Shown: positions 39,658 through 50,349, counted from the stretch's first letter. The stretch: DNA of 64,000 bases from Mixta calida (GCF_002953215.1 NZ_CP026378.1:1408540-1472539), one strand, 5' to 3'. The notes: a model not told the origin generated them from the sequence alone. Translations and numbers: made by a program.

Positions 39658-39842
39658 TGCACCGCGCGCTTTTTCATTCTGTCGCCGCGCGCCGCTATCC
39701 CCCCGACGCGTAAACTGTTACACTGATCTCATTACGCACCGTAGTTTGTGCCCTTTCAACCGCTTGCTCAACAAGCGTCATGATCTCCCCCTGGAAACTG
39801 CACCGTTAACGACGGTCAGGGCGGAACCGGAGTTGAACCCCT

Positions 39843-41339
39843 ATGTCTTTTGATTCTCTCGGCCTTAACGCCGATATTTTGCGTGCCGTTGCCGAGCAAG
39901 GCTATCGTGATCCCACCCCCGTACAGCGTCAGGCGATCCCTGTGGTATTGGAAGGGCGCGATCTGATGGCCAGCGCCCAAACCGGCACCGGTAAAACCGC
40001 CGGTTTTACCCTGCCGATCCTGCAGCTGCTGAGCGCCAAAGCGCAGCCGGCGAAAGGCCGTCGCCCGGTGCGCGCGCTGATCTTAACCCCGACGCGTGAA
40101 CTGGCGGCGCAGATCGGCGAAAACGTCAGCGACTACAGTAAATACCTGAACCTGCGTTCGCTGGTGGTATTCGGCGGCGTCAGCATCAATCCGCAGATGA
40201 TGAAGCTGCGCGGCGGCGTCGATCTGCTGGTGGCGACGCCGGGCCGTCTGCTCGACCTGGCGCAGCAAAACGCGGTCGATCTCTCCCATGTGGAAATGCT
40301 GGTGCTGGATGAAGCGGACCGCATGCTCGATATGGGCTTTATCCACGATATCCGCCGCGTGCTGGCGCGCCTGCCGGCGAAACGCCAGAACCTGCTGTTT
40401 TCCGCCACCTTCTCCGATGAGATCAAAACTCTTGCCGAGAAGCTGCTGGATAACCCAAGCCAGGTGGAAGTCGCGCGCCGCAACACCGCCTCTGAGCAGG
40501 TGACGCAGCACGTTCACTTTGTAGATAAAAAGCGTAAGCGGGAACTGTTGTCGCTGATGATCGGTCAGGGCAACTGGCAGCAGGTGCTGGTTTTCACCCG
40601 CACCAAACACGGCGCCAACCACCTTGCTGAACAGCTCAATAAAGACGGTATCACCGCTGCTGCGATTCACGGCAACAAAAGCCAGGGCGCGCGCACCCGT
40701 GCGCTGAGCGACTTCAAAAGCGGTCATATTCGCGTGCTGGTGGCGACCGACATCGCCGCGCGCGGCCTGGATATCGAAGAACTGCCGCACGTGGTGAACT
40801 ACGAGCTGCCCAACGTGCCGGAAGATTATGTACACCGTATCGGTCGTACCGGCCGCGCGGCGGCAACCGGCGAGGCGCTCTCGCTGGTTTGCGTGGACGA
40901 ACATAAACTGTTGCGCGATATCGAACGTTTGCTGAAGCGTGAAATTCCGCGCATGGCGCTGCCGGGCTTTGAGCCGGACCCGAACATCAAAGCAGAGCCG
41001 ATCGTTAACGGTCGTCAACAGCGCGGCGGCAACGGCGGCGGCGGTCGCAGCCAGGGCGGACGCGGTCAGTCCGCGCGCGGCGGGCAGGGCGGCGATCGTC
41101 CGGCAGGCCAGCGTCAGAGCGCGTCCGGCGAACGTCAGCCGCGCCGCACCTCAGGCGAAGGCAACGCGCCGCGCCGCAGCGGTGAAGGCAACGCACCGCG
41201 CCGTCCTTCCGGCGAAGGCGCGCCGTCGCGTCGTCTCTCCGGCGATCGTGACGGCAGCCAGCCGCGTCGTCCTTCCGGCGAGCGCAGCGGCCAGCGTTCA
41301 GCGCGTCCGCGCAGCGATAAGCCTGCCGGCAATCGTTAA
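39843..41339 (+). CDS. rhlE: ATP-dependent RNA helicase RhlE
   Basis: 498 residues, DEAD-box helicase involved in ribosome maturation and RNA turnover. Q motif [10 protein letters not shown] (near 23), motif I AQTGTGKT, Ia [14 protein letters not shown] (near 157), [17 protein letters not shown] and [10 protein letters not shown]. From about residue 390 the tail is Gly/Arg/Ser-rich and built of short repeats (SGEGNAPRR and variants), probably a disordered RNA-binding extension; it is longer and more regular than I remember for E. coli. Confidence 0.95.
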   Translation: MSFDSLGLNADILRAVAEQGYRDPTPVQRQAIPVVLEGRDLMASAQTGTGKTAGFTLPILQLLSAKAQPAKGRRPVRALILTPTRELAAQIGENVSDYSKYLNLRSLVVFGGVSINPQMMKLRGGVDLLVATPGRLLDLAQQNAVDLSHVEMLVLDEADRMLDMGFIHDIRRVLARLPAKRQNLLFSATFSDEIKTLAEKLLDNPSQVEVARRNTASEQVTQHVHFVDKKRKRELLSLMIGQGNWQQVLVFTRTKHGANHLAEQLNKDGITAAAIHGNKSQGARTRALSDFKSGHIRVLVATDIAARGLDIEELPHVVNYELPNVPEDYVHRIGRTGRAAATGEALSLVCVDEHKLLRDIERLLKREIPRMALPGFEPDPNIKAEPIVNGRQQRGGNGGGGRSQGGRGQSARGGQGGDRPAGQRQSASGERQPRRTSGEGNAPRRSGEGNAPRRPSGEGAPSRRLSGDRDGSQPRRPSGERSGQRSARPRSDKPAGNR

Positions 41340-41361
41340 TCGCGTCTCGCGACGGCAACAG

Positions 41362-41391
41362 ACGGCCACCCTTGCGGTGGCCGTTTTTTTT
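41362..41391 (+). terminator. Terminator after rhlE
   Basis: ACGGCCACC (41362-41370) and GGTGGCCGT (41376-41384) with a 5-base loop and a run of eight T. Confidence 0.93.
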
Positions 41392-41483
41392 GTCTCGCCG
41401 TCGCCACAAAGCGCGCGCCGACGATGTTCAGCGCGGCGCAAAAGGCGTAAACTTGCGCGTCAAATTTTTCAAAGGGTGTTCTC

Positions 41484-42434
41484 ATGCGGGTGTTACTGGC
41501 GCCGATGGAGGGGGTTCTCGATTCGCTGGTGCGCGAATTGCTGACCTCGGTAAACGATTACGATCTCTGCATCACCGAATTTTTGCGCGTGGTGGATCAG
41601 CTGCTGCCGGTAAAATCGTTTCTGCGCCTCTGCCCGGAGCTGCGGCAGCAGAGCCGCACCTCTTCCGGCACGCTGGTGCGGGTGCAGCTGCTGGGCCAGC
41701 ACCCGCAGTGGCTGGCGGAAAACGCCGCCCGCGCGGCGGAACTGGGCTCCTGGGGCGTCGATCTGAACTGCGGCTGCCCCTCGAAGCTGGTCAACGGCAG
41801 CGGCGGCGGCGCCACGCTGTTAAAAGACCCGGAACTGATCTATCGCGGCGCGAAGGCGATGCGCGAGGCGGTGCCCGATCATCTGCCGGTGACGGTAAAA
41901 GTGCGGCTGGGTTGGGATTCCGGCGATAAGCGCTTTGAGATCGCTGATGCGGTGCAGCAGGCGGGCGCCAGCGAGCTGGTGGTGCATGGTCGCACCAAAG
42001 AGGAAGGCTACCGCGCCGAATGCATCAACTGGCAGGCGATCGGTGAAATTCGTCAGCGTCTGCGTATCCCGGTGATCGCCAACGGCGAAATCTGGGACTG
42101 GGAGAGCGCGCAGCAGTGCATGGCGCAAACCGGCTGCGATGCGGTGATGATCGGACGCGGCGCGTTGAACGTGCCTAACCTCAGCCGGGTGGTGAAATAT
42201 AACGAACCGCCGATGCCCTGGCCGCAGGTGATGGCGCTGCTGCATCGTTACACCCGGCTGGAAAAGCAGGGCGACACCGGCATGTATCACGTGGCGCGCA
42301 TCAAACAGTGGCTCGGTTATCTGCGCAAGGCCTACCCAGAGGCGGACGGACTGTTCACCACCGTGCGCACGCTGAAAACCTCGCCGGAAATTGCGGCGGC
42401 GATCGATCGTCACTGCGAGCAGGCAATGGTGTAA
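41484..42434 (+). CDS. dusC: tRNA-dihydrouridine(16) synthase
   Basis: 316 residues, FMN enzyme that reduces U16 of tRNA. Start [20 protein letters not shown], the catalytic Cys in [17 protein letters not shown] (near 98), [19 protein letters not shown] and NGEIWDW match E. coli DusC (YohI). In E. coli this gene is near 48 min, close to yohF/yohD, so the genomes are rearranged here. Confidence 0.94.
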   Translation: MRVLLAPMEGVLDSLVRELLTSVNDYDLCITEFLRVVDQLLPVKSFLRLCPELRQQSRTSSGTLVRVQLLGQHPQWLAENAARAAELGSWGVDLNCGCPSKLVNGSGGGATLLKDPELIYRGAKAMREAVPDHLPVTVKVRLGWDSGDKRFEIADAVQQAGASELVVHGRTKEEGYRAECINWQAIGEIRQRLRIPVIANGEIWDWESAQQCMAQTGCDAVMIGRGALNVPNLSRVVKYNEPPMPWPQVMALLHRYTRLEKQGDTGMYHVARIKQWLGYLRKAYPEADGLFTTVRTLKTSPEIAAAIDRHCEQAMV

Positions 42435-42521
42435 CTGTTTTGTAACATAATGCTAAAAAGGACGCGTCGCAGGCGGGCCTGTCGTATGATGGGTTCGCAT
42501 GGACCCCTTGTTTTTTCAGCG

Positions 42522-43724
42522 ATGATGACCCCGATACCCGCACTAACCAACGCGCAACTTAACCGACGCATTCTCTCCGTTATCGTCTTTACCTTTTTCT
42601 GTTATCTCTCGGTCGGCCTGCCGCTGGCGGTGCTGCCTGGCTTTGTGCATAACCAGCTTGGCTACAGCTCCTTTATGGCGGGGCTGATTATCAGCGTACA
42701 ATATTTCGCCACGCTGGTAAGCCGCCCGCAGTCGGGCAGGCTGGCGGATTCGTTTGGACCGAAAAAAGTGGTGATGCTCGGTATGAGCTGCTGCGGCTTA
42801 AGCGGCGTGCTGACGGTGCTGGCGGGGCTGGCGGCGTCAGTTCCCTGGCTGAGCCTGAGCCTGCTGGCGGTCGGCCGCGTCTTTTTGGGCGTTGGCGAGA
42901 GCTTCAGCAGCACCGGCGCCACGCTCTGGGGCATGAATATCGTCGGCCCCACACAGACGGCGCGCGTTATCTCCTGGAACGGCGTAGCGACTTACCTTGC
43001 GATGGCGCTGGGCGCGCCGCTCGGTGTAGCGCTGAATGCGTTGATGGGCGTGCATGGCTTTGCCGTGCTGGTCGCTCTGATGGGCGTCGTCGGCTTCGCG
43101 CTGGCCAGCGGCAAGCCATCGGTCAGCGTCGCGGTTGGGGTGCGCATTCCGTTTCATCGCGTGGCGTCGAAAGTATGGGCCTACGGACTGGGGCTGGGAC
43201 TGGGCACCATCGGCTTCGGCATGATCGCCACCTTTATCACCCTCTATTTCGCCAGCCGGGAATGGCAGGGCGCGGCCTTTGCGCTCAGCCTGTTCAGCAT
43301 CGGCTTTGTGCTGATGCGCCTGATCTTCAGCCGCACCATTACCCGTTTTGGCGGGTTGCCGGTGTCGGTCTGTTCTTTTGCGCTGGAGTGTCTGGGGTTG
43401 CTGCTGATCTGGCAGGCCGATACGCCGTGGCTGGTGGATGCGGGGGCGTTTTTAACCGGCGCGGGCTTCTCGCTGGTCTTCCCGGCGCTGGGCGTTGAGG
43501 CGGTGAAGCAGGTGGAAGTACAAAATCAGGGCGCCGCGCTTGGCATCTATTCAGCGTTTCTCGATCTGGCGCTGGGGCTGACCGGCCCGCTGGCGGGCCT
43601 GTTGATTAGCCGCGCGGGGATGAGCGCCATCTGGCCCGCCGCCGCGCTGGTGGTGCTGATGGCGCTGTTGCTGACGCTGCGACTCTGGCGGCAGACGCGC
43701 TACAGAGAGATAAACAGCGTATAA
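42522..43724 (+). CDS. MFS transporter of the YhhS/YfcJ type
   Basis: About 400 residues and twelve hydrophobic segments. SVGLPLAVLPGFVHNQLGYSS in pieces, ISVQYFATLVSRPQSGRLADSFGPKKVV (the MFS loop 2-3 motif), GESFSSTGATLWGMN and GAGFSLVFPALGVEAVK agree with the YhhS/YfcJ subfamily, possibly drug or metabolite export; substrate unknown. The ATG is taken at MMTPIPALTNAQ; a frame extends 24 codons further upstream without support. Its end overlaps the convergent phosphate transporter gene by 25 bases. Confidence 0.82.
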   Translation: MMTPIPALTNAQLNRRILSVIVFTFFCYLSVGLPLAVLPGFVHNQLGYSSFMAGLIISVQYFATLVSRPQSGRLADSFGPKKVVMLGMSCCGLSGVLTVLAGLAASVPWLSLSLLAVGRVFLGVGESFSSTGATLWGMNIVGPTQTARVISWNGVATYLAMALGAPLGVALNALMGVHGFAVLVALMGVVGFALASGKPSVSVAVGVRIPFHRVASKVWAYGLGLGLGTIGFGMIATFITLYFASREWQGAAFALSLFSIGFVLMRLIFSRTITRFGGLPVSVCSFALECLGLLLIWQADTPWLVDAGAFLTGAGFSLVFPALGVEAVKQVEVQNQGAALGIYSAFLDLALGLTGPLAGLLISRAGMSAIWPAAALVVLMALLLTLRLWRQTRYREINSV

Positions 43725-45303
43725 AGCAGGGCGGAGAGCAACGCGCAGACCGGCAAGGTCAGCAGCCACACCAGCCCCATGCGCTTCAGGGTGCGCCATT
43801 GTAAAGCGCTGCGGCTTGCCACCATGCTGCCCGCCACGCCGCAGGTCAGCACCTGGGTGGTAGAGATCGGCAGACCAAACTGTTCCGCCACGCCCAGCGT
43901 GGTCATAGTCACCAGTTCGCTGCTGGCGCCCTGCATCGGCGTCAGCGGTGCTTTGCCGGTGCGTTCGCCAATGGTAATGGCGATGCGCTGCCAGCCCGTC
44001 AGCGTGCCAAGTCCCAGCGCCAGCGCCACCACGATTTTCACCCACCAGGGAATAAGGCTGCTGGCGTGGTTCAACTGCGCGGCCAGGCTGCTTAGCAGCG
44101 CACGCTGACTGGCGGACAGCGGATTTTCATCCTCCAGCAACCGCTGTAGCGCGTCGGCGGTCAGCGTCATACGCAGGCGCAGCGTTGTGGTTTCCGTCGG
44201 CGGCAGGTCGCTGAGGTTTTTTATCCCGTCCAGCTGCTGATGCAGGCTGGCGGTCATCGTTCCCAGCGCCGGCAGTACGCCGTCGCGCGCGCCTTCCCGT
44301 TGCCGGTAGTTATCGAGTATCGCCTGCGCCGCTGTCAGCGACAGACCGGCGCGCTGGGGCAGCTGCGCCTGCGCCTGGGCAGTCAACAGGGTCAGGCTGG
44401 CGAGTTCGCGCTCCGGCAGGGTGCGGTTAAGGGCGAACGCGCCGGGCAGGGCGACCAGCAGGATTACCATCATCAGACCCATTCCTTTCTGACCATCATT
44501 AGCGCCGTGGGCAAACGAGACGCCGCTGCTGGTCAGGATCAGCATGCCGCGCAGCCAGAGTGGAGGACGCCGCTCCGACGCGACGGAAACGGCGAGAGAA
44601 TGGGGCAGCAGCGCCTTCATCAGCCGCAGTAGCAGGCTAGCGGCGAGAAAGCCCAGCAGCGGAGAGAGCAGCAGCGCCCACCCGCCCAGCTTGCCTGCCG
44701 CCAGTCAATGCCGGTCAGCGCGCCCTGATTGTTCAGCAGGCTGCTGGCGGCGCCCACGCCGAGCATAGCGCCCAGCAGCGCATGGGAAGAGGAGGAGGGG
44801 ATAGCGACATACCAGCTGGCGAAATTCCAGACGATGGCCGCCAGCAGCAACGCGTAAATCAACGCATATCCGTGACGGGCGTCCAGCGCGATCAACCCTT
44901 CCGGCGGCAGCAGAGACATAACGCCCCACGCGACTACGCCGCTGGCGAGCAGCACGCCGAGCATATTCGCGACGGCGGAAATCAGTACCGCGCGGGCGGG
45001 CGAAAGCGTGCCGGTATAGATCACCGTCGTCACGGCGTTAGCGGTGTCGTGCATCCCGTTAATAAAGATAAACCCCAGCGCCAGCAGCAGCGCGCTGCAT
45101 AACAGTAGCGCGGTTAAAAACGATGGCGCGCCGCCGGTGGCATAGTCAATATCCGCAGCCAGCTGCGTCATCATCCAGCTGATGCCGACAATCGATAGCA
45201 GCCCGAGCAGCAGCAGGGAGAGGCGCTGCCGTCTGCCGGAAGGCGTCGGATACAGCGTGGGAAAACGGGTTGTATAGCGGGCAGAAGCGCCATGGTCACT
45301 CAT
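43700..45303 (-). pseudogene. PiT-family inorganic phosphate transporter, split by a frameshift
   Basis: Two open frames (45303-44620 and 44620-43700) together encode one PiT permease of about 530 residues. The 5' part has the first PD001131-like signature GMHDTANAVTTVIYTGTLSP and SSSSHALLGAMLGVG; the 3' part has the second, SFAHGANDGQKGMGL. The frame breaks near 44690-44697: after GIDWRQA the minus strand should read KLGGWALLLSPLLGF, but one base is missing, leading to a stop at 44620. A sequencing error or a true mutation are both possible. If intact it would be a PitA-like low-affinity phosphate/metal symporter. Confidence 0.8.
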
Positions 45304-46140
45304 ATCGCACCGTAAAATCGTGAAACGCTGTAGCCGTAATACGCGTTTTATATGACAGAAGAATGACGAACGCCGCGCGGATAATCATTTCCCGATCGCC
45401 GTTGCGTTAATAACGTGTCGTGGTGAAGCGGCTTTTTTATTAAGGTAAAGAACGGGGTAATTAAAAGACGTGCAAATAAGTAACGGTTGAAATAAGCTGT
45501 TTTAGTAACGGGAAAAATTAACTGTTTTATGCCGGGCGCGCTTAAGCCGCTTTAATTAGATGGGTTATTAACTTAAACCTGTTACAGGATAAAAGGCGGC
45601 GTGGTTAATATAAAAATAAGGGAAGGATGACGGATAAAGAGTGCCGCCAGCGCAGGCGCTGACGGCACTGGAACGAATAACCGAGATAAATTTCCCTGGT
45701 GCAGGAAAAGGTTAAACATTATTTTTATTCTACAGCTAAGTTGGCTTAGCGATTATTATTAAAAGCGGCCGCGGCGTCAATCTATTTTTTTAAATTACTT
45801 TCGGGTTTTTATCTTTATCGGCAACTAAAAGATAGCTTGTTAATTATTTTAATTTTATTATTTTTAAGATTAAAACGTGCAGGTGAAAAGATAAGGTTCT
45901 GGCCCGCAGTATGGAAATGACGTGCAGGGATCTTTTCTCTGATGATACGGCTGCGGCAACAGGATGCGCGGGGGAGATTCGGAATTATTTTCTCTTTCCT
46001 GCTGCCGTTTCGCTGCCGGGTTTACTGCTTCGTCGATCGGGAACATCAGTCTTTCGCTAATGTTCATTCATTTATCGCCAGGCTTAGCCGCTGCGCCGTC
46101 TGGCTGACCGCGCTTTACTACCGGGCTGGGGAGAGGGCAG
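45304..46140. other. AT-rich gap upstream of the phosphate transporter gene
   Basis: About 840 bases without a supportable gene, clearly AT-richer than the surroundings, with poly-A/T tracts at 45780-45870. One strong imperfect hairpin stands out (45640-45669). Two short open frames (45870-46067 minus, 45942-46145 plus) lack ribosome sites and recognisable sequence. Confidence 0.5.
45640..45669. repeat. Isolated strong hairpin in the AT-rich gap
   Basis: AGTGCCG-C-CAGCGC (45640-45653), two-base loop, GCGCTG-A-CGGCACT (45656-45669): 13 pairs and one mismatch. No U-run follows on either strand. Confidence 0.55.
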
Positions 46141-46175
46141 GATAAAAGAAAAGGGCGATGCTGTGCATCGCCCTT
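46141..46175 (-). terminator. Terminator after ldtB
   Basis: AAGGGCGATG (46151-46160) and CATCGCCCTT (46166-46175) with a 5-base loop; on the minus strand a T-rich tract (TTCTTTTATC) follows. Confidence 0.88.
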
Positions 46176-46192
46176 CGTTAACACGCGTTCGA

Positions 46193-47272
46193 TCAGGAGC
46201 CGCTGTTGCCGTTAACCGACGGCGCGACAACGTCAGCAGGCTGCTGCGTCTGGTCCGGCGCAACGTTGCCGGCGCTTTGCGGCGCCACTGGCTGTACCGG
46301 CTGCGGCTGAACGATTTCCGGCTGGGCCGGTACCGGCGCGGCTTCAGCGACGCCGTTAATTTTCACCGGCATGCCTGAGCGCGCTTTCAGCGCCTGATCC
46401 ACGACCGTCTGGTTTACGCTGGCGTCGGTCATCACTTTGCTGACCGCCGGCGTCAGCGTAATCGGCACTGGCGCGCGCGATTTAAACTGTTCTTCGGTAG
46501 TGGAGAGCGGGTTGTGGATCTCAACATAGCGCGAACCGTCCGGCTCGACCGAGGCTTTCACCGGCTGGTCGATAAACTGCACGCGGGTGCCGACCGGCAC
46601 ATTCTCATACAGCCATTTGATATCGTCCGCGCGCAGGCGTACACAGCCGTGGCTCACGCGCAGGCCTATGCCGAAGTTGGCGTTGGTGCCGTGAATAGCG
46701 TACAGGCGACCAATATAGAGCGCATAGAGACCCATCGGGTTATCCGGGCCCGCAGGGAAGACTTCCGGCAGCGTTTCACCGCGCGCGGCATACTCTTCAT
46801 GCATCTTTTTGGTCGGCGTCCAGGTCGGGCCCGCTTTCTTACGCTGAACGGTGGTTGTCCAGTTAATCGGCGTATCTTTACCCAACTCACCAATACCGAT
46901 AGGCAGAACCACAACGGTTTTGGTGCCTTTCGGGTAGTAGTACAGACGCATCTCCGCGCTGTTAATCACAATACCTTCACGCGGCGCGTCAGGCAGGATG
47001 AGCTGCTGAGGAATAATCAGCTTGGAACCCGGCTGCGGCAGATAAACATCAACGCCGGGGTTGGCTTCAAGCATATTGCTGAGGCCAATTTGATACTGGG
47101 CAGCAAAGGCTTCCAGCGGAAGTTTACTGTCCTGCGGGATGGTGATTTCCAGGTTTTCTCCGGTCAGACGGCTGTTGGCCGGCGGCAAAGGATAAACCAC
47201 AGCAAGCACCTGCTGGCTGAATGCCACCAGTGCCACTGCCAGTGAAGCGATCGCGAAAAGGCTCTTTTTCAT
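46193..47272 (-). CDS. ldtB: L,D-transpeptidase (YbiS/LdtB type)
   Basis: 359 residues. Signal peptide to about residue 24 (cleavage near VLAVV), LysM-like segment ([33 protein letters not shown] in pieces, 43-76), then the YkuD catalytic domain with [20 protein letters not shown]; Cys near 226 is the nucleophile. It links Braun lipoprotein to peptidoglycan in E. coli. The C-terminal 60 residues are Pro/Gln/Val-rich ([16 protein letters not shown]), making it about 50 residues longer than E. coli LdtB. Which of the Ldt paralogues it equals is inferred from sequence and the neighbourhood. Confidence 0.9.
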   Translation of the reverse strand: MKKSLFAIASLAVALVAFSQQVLAVVYPLPPANSRLTGENLEITIPQDSKLPLEAFAAQYQIGLSNMLEANPGVDVYLPQPGSKLIIPQQLILPDAPREGIVINSAEMRLYYYPKGTKTVVVLPIGIGELGKDTPINWTTTVQRKKAGPTWTPTKKMHEEYAARGETLPEVFPAGPDNPMGLYALYIGRLYAIHGTNANFGIGLRVSHGCVRLRADDIKWLYENVPVGTRVQFIDQPVKASVEPDGSRYVEIHNPLSTTEEQFKSRAPVPITLTPAVSKVMTDASVNQTVVDQALKARSGMPVKINGVAEAAPVPAQPEIVQPQPVQPVAPQSAGNVAPDQTQQPADVVAPSVNGNSGS

Positions 47273-47437
47273 CTTATTTCAATAGTTTAATGCCATTGTA
47301 TGGCTTGTTAGAGAGTCAACCCAGGTGCGGCCAGTGTGACCGGCTGCACATTATATGTGCATAAGCGCTGATTGTGGAACCAGGATTTTTCCTTACGGCA
47401 ACATATTTACTTAACTCTATGTCATCTATACCTGTTT

Positions 47438-47461
47438 TGCCTCTCTCTGAGGCATTTTTTT
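47438..47461 (+). terminator. Orphan terminator on the plus strand
   Basis: TGCCTC (47438-47443), loop tctct, GAGGCA (47449-47454), then seven T. Both flanking genes are on the minus strand, so no annotated transcript ends here. It could end a small RNA that starts in 47340-47400. Confidence 0.6.
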
Positions 47462-47464
47462 GCC

Positions 47465-49279
47465 TCACGGCTGCCACTGCGGATCGTCGCCGTCCAGCTT
47501 GCGATTCAGGAAAAAAGCGGCGCTGATTAACGCCAGATGGCTAAGCGCCTGGGGGAAATTACCCAGCGCGAAGCCGTGAAAATCGAACTCCTCGGCGTAG
47601 AGGCCCAGCGGATTGGCGTAGCTCAGCAGCTTTTCAAATTCAAAATGCGCCTCTTCCACCCGTCCGGCGCGCGCCAGACACTCTACATACCAGAACGAGC
47701 AGGCGACAAAAGAACCTTCGCGGCCGTCGAGCGCGTCAGCGGGCGTCTCTTCGCGATCGTAGCGCCAGACCATGCCGTCGCGCACCAGCTTCGCCTTGAT
47801 GGCGTCCAGCGTCGCCAGCCAGTCGGGATCGGTGGCGCCGACAAAGCGTACCAGCGGCATCAGCAGCATCGAGGCGTCGAGCGATTTACCGTGGCGCGTC
47901 GAAGTAAAGTGGCCCAGCTCCGCGCTCCAGAAGTTTTGCCAGATATCTTCACGGATGGCGCTGCGCGTTTTATCCCACTGTTCATAGGGCATCGGCAGCG
48001 AGCGTTTGATGCCCAGGCGCAGCGCGCGATCGAGCGCCACCCAGCACATCAGACGCGAGTGGAGAAAATGCTGCGGCTCGCCGCGCATCTCCCATATCCC
48101 GGCGTCCGGCTCCTGCCAGTGTTCGTACAGATAGTTGATGGTGCTGCAAACGTTGCGCCAGCCGCGTTCCGAGATCGCTTCGCCATATTTGTTGGAGAGA
48201 TAAACCGCATCCATCAGTTCGCCATAAATATCCAGCTGCGTCTGCCGCCAGGCGTCGTTGCCGATGCGTACCGGACGCGAATCGCCGTAGCCGGCAAGGT
48301 GCGGCAGCGCGCTTTCATGCAGCTCGACGCCGCTGTCGAGGCGGTACATTACCTGCAGGCGGTGGCGCTCGTGATGGCTGTTCTCCACGCAGTGGGCTAC
48401 CCAGTGGGTAAAGCGTTTGGCTTCGTCGACATAGCCGAGGCGCATCAGCGCATAGACGCTGAACGAGGCGTCGCGGATCCAGGAGGCGCGGTAGTCCCAG
48501 TTGCGCTCGCCGCCCAACTCCTCCGGCAGGCCGAAAGTCGCGGCGGCGGCGATGGAGCCGTGTTGCCATGAAGTGAGCAGCTTCAGCGCCAGCGAGGAGC
48601 GTTTCACCATCTCCTGCCAGCGTCCGCGCCAGTTGCTCTGGCGACACCAGTTGCGCCAGTAGCGCAGCGTTTCCTGAAAGCAGATGTCGGTATGCAGGTT
48701 GTCCAGCTTGTCATCCTGCGCGCAGCCGAAAATAAATTCGACATGTTCGCCGGTTTGCAGCGTGAAGCTGGCCACCGCCGCGTGACGATCGATCTGTAGC
48801 GGCACGGTGGCGGTCAGGCGCAGCGTCGGCTGGCCGTCAGCGCTGAACAGCGCCGCCTCATCCTGCAGGCGCGCTTTGGTGGTTGCGCGCGCATAGTCGT
48901 GCACCGGCGCGCAGCGCATCGTGAAGCGTCCCTCGCCGCGCACCATCTTTAGCCGCCGGATAATGCGCGGTTTGGTGTCGTCACGCTCGCAGATCGGCAT
49001 GTAGTCGGTGATCTCCGCCACGCCGTCGGCAGAGAGCCAGCGCGTCTGCAAAATATTGGTGTCGGGCAGATAGAGCTGCTGACGTCGGCACGCTTTCCAG
49101 TCCGGCGTCAGGCTGAATACGCCCGCTTCGTCGCTGTCCAGCAGAGCGGTGAACACCGACGGGCTGTCGAGGTTAGGCCAGCAGAAATAGTCGATAGCGC
49201 CGTCGTCCGCCACCAGCGCGCAGGTGCGCAGATCGCCAATAACGCCGTGATTATGGATAGGTCGTTTTACCTGGGCCAT
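47465..49279 (-). CDS. Glycoside hydrolase family 15 protein (glucoamylase/trehalase type)
   Basis: 604 residues. N-terminal beta domain (IHNHGVIGDLRTCALVADDGAIDYFCWPNLDSPSVF in pieces) and an alpha/alpha toroid with EELGGERNWDYRASWIRDASFSVYALMRLGY and EMRGEPQHFLHSRLMCWVALDRALRL, the GH15 catalytic surroundings; ADALDGREGSFVACSFWYVECLARAG carries the second acidic part. No signal peptide, so cytoplasmic. Bacterial relatives hydrolyse trehalose or alpha-glucans; which one is not clear. I take the ATG of MAQVKRPI, with GGGGAA upstream; the open frame extends 64 codons further but overlaps the divergent promoter region. Confidence 0.85.
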   Translation of the reverse strand: MAQVKRPIHNHGVIGDLRTCALVADDGAIDYFCWPNLDSPSVFTALLDSDEAGVFSLTPDWKACRRQQLYLPDTNILQTRWLSADGVAEITDYMPICERDDTKPRIIRRLKMVRGEGRFTMRCAPVHDYARATTKARLQDEAALFSADGQPTLRLTATVPLQIDRHAAVASFTLQTGEHVEFIFGCAQDDKLDNLHTDICFQETLRYWRNWCRQSNWRGRWQEMVKRSSLALKLLTSWQHGSIAAAATFGLPEELGGERNWDYRASWIRDASFSVYALMRLGYVDEAKRFTHWVAHCVENSHHERHRLQVMYRLDSGVELHESALPHLAGYGDSRPVRIGNDAWRQTQLDIYGELMDAVYLSNKYGEAISERGWRNVCSTINYLYEHWQEPDAGIWEMRGEPQHFLHSRLMCWVALDRALRLGIKRSLPMPYEQWDKTRSAIREDIWQNFWSAELGHFTSTRHGKSLDASMLLMPLVRFVGATDPDWLATLDAIKAKLVRDGMVWRYDREETPADALDGREGSFVACSFWYVECLARAGRVEEAHFEFEKLLSYANPLGLYAEEFDFHGFALGNFPQALSHLALISAAFFLNRKLDGDDPQWQP

Positions 49280-49403
49280 GCCGTTCCCCGATTGCGTTGC
49301 CTGAGCCTTTACTATAGACAAGCCCGGGTCAACACGGCGGCGCGGGTGAATGCAGCGTCTATACTTGCTGTTTATTTCATCAGCGCAACAGAGGAGTAAC
49401 GCT

Positions 49404-50186
49404 ATGCCGACAACCAAAGTCGCCGTGGTGACCGCATCAGATTCAGGCATTGGCAAAGCGAGCGCCATCATGCTGGCGGAGCAGGGTTATGATATTGGCA
49501 TCACCTGGCGTTCCGACGAGAGCGGCGCGCAGGAGACGGCAGATGAGGTGCGCAAGCTGGGACGCCGCGCCGAGATGGTACAGCTGGAGCTTTCCGATCC
49601 GCAGCAGGGCGGCAAGTCGCTGGAAACGCTGATTGAGAAGCTGGGGCGCATCGATGCGCTGGTGAATAATGCCGGTACTAACGTTAAGGCCGACTTTCTC
49701 GATATCAAATTTGAAGACTGGCGCCAGGTCTTTACCGTTGACGTCGACGGCGCGCTGATTTGCAGCCAGATCGCCGCGCGACAGATGGTGAAGCAGGGCG
49801 AGGGCGGACGCATCATCAATATCACCTCGGTGCATGAGCATACGCCGCTGCCTGGATCGGTCGCCTATACCGCTGCCAAACATGCGCTGGGCGGCCTGAC
49901 CAAAGCGATGGCGCTCAGCCTGCTGCCGCACAATATTCTGGTCAACGCGGTCGCGCCCGGCGCCATCGCCACGCCGATGAATAATATGGAGAATGCCGAC
50001 GCTCACCGCATTCCGCTGCCGCACGTTCCCGCCGGACGGCCCGGCGATACGCGCGAAATCGCCAGCATGGTCGCCTGGCTCTGCTCGGAATGGTCCAGCT
50101 ATACCACCGGCCAGTCCTTTATCATCGATGGCGGCTTTATGCTCGCCAATCCACAGTTCGCGGCGGCGCAGGCCTCGGAAACGTAA
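49404..50186 (+). CDS. yohF: Short-chain dehydrogenase YohF
   Basis: 260 residues. The cofactor motif TASDSGIGKASAI (residues 9-21), NNAG (near 87), the catalytic Ser in INITSVHEHTPLPG, YTAAKH (Tyr/Lys), and the end IIDGGFMLANPQF match E. coli YohF. Substrate unknown. The ribosome site GAGGAG is 8 bases before the ATG. In E. coli it lies next to yohD; here fetAB is between them. Confidence 0.92.
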   Translation: MPTTKVAVVTASDSGIGKASAIMLAEQGYDIGITWRSDESGAQETADEVRKLGRRAEMVQLELSDPQQGGKSLETLIEKLGRIDALVNNAGTNVKADFLDIKFEDWRQVFTVDVDGALICSQIAARQMVKQGEGGRIINITSVHEHTPLPGSVAYTAAKHALGGLTKAMALSLLPHNILVNAVAPGAIATPMNNMENADAHRIPLPHVPAGRPGDTREIASMVAWLCSEWSSYTTGQSFIIDGGFMLANPQFAAAQASET

Positions 50187-50349
50187 CTCTCCGACGCGCG
50201 TGTTTCAGGCGTCAGGCGCATGTCGCCTGACGCTTGCTCCGCGTCTCGCCTGCACACAGGGAATCGCGTTCCCCTGATCTCCCGTTTTGCTTTTCCGTTC
50301 CGCTTTCTTCCGCGCTATCATGCGCGGCAAAACAGAGAAGGAAGCGTTT

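Noticed and set aside
42450..42521. 24-codon extension of the MFS gene
   Set aside because: Arg-rich, unconserved, and it would begin 15 bases after dusC without a ribosome site.
45870..46145. Two overlapping short ORFs (65 and 67 codons) near the ldtB terminator
   Set aside because: No ribosome site, opposite strands over the same DNA, no recognisable motif.
49280..49471. 64-codon N-terminal extension of the GH15 gene
   Set aside because: The conserved start MAQVKRPIHNHG has its own ribosome site; the extension overlaps the yohF upstream region and start.
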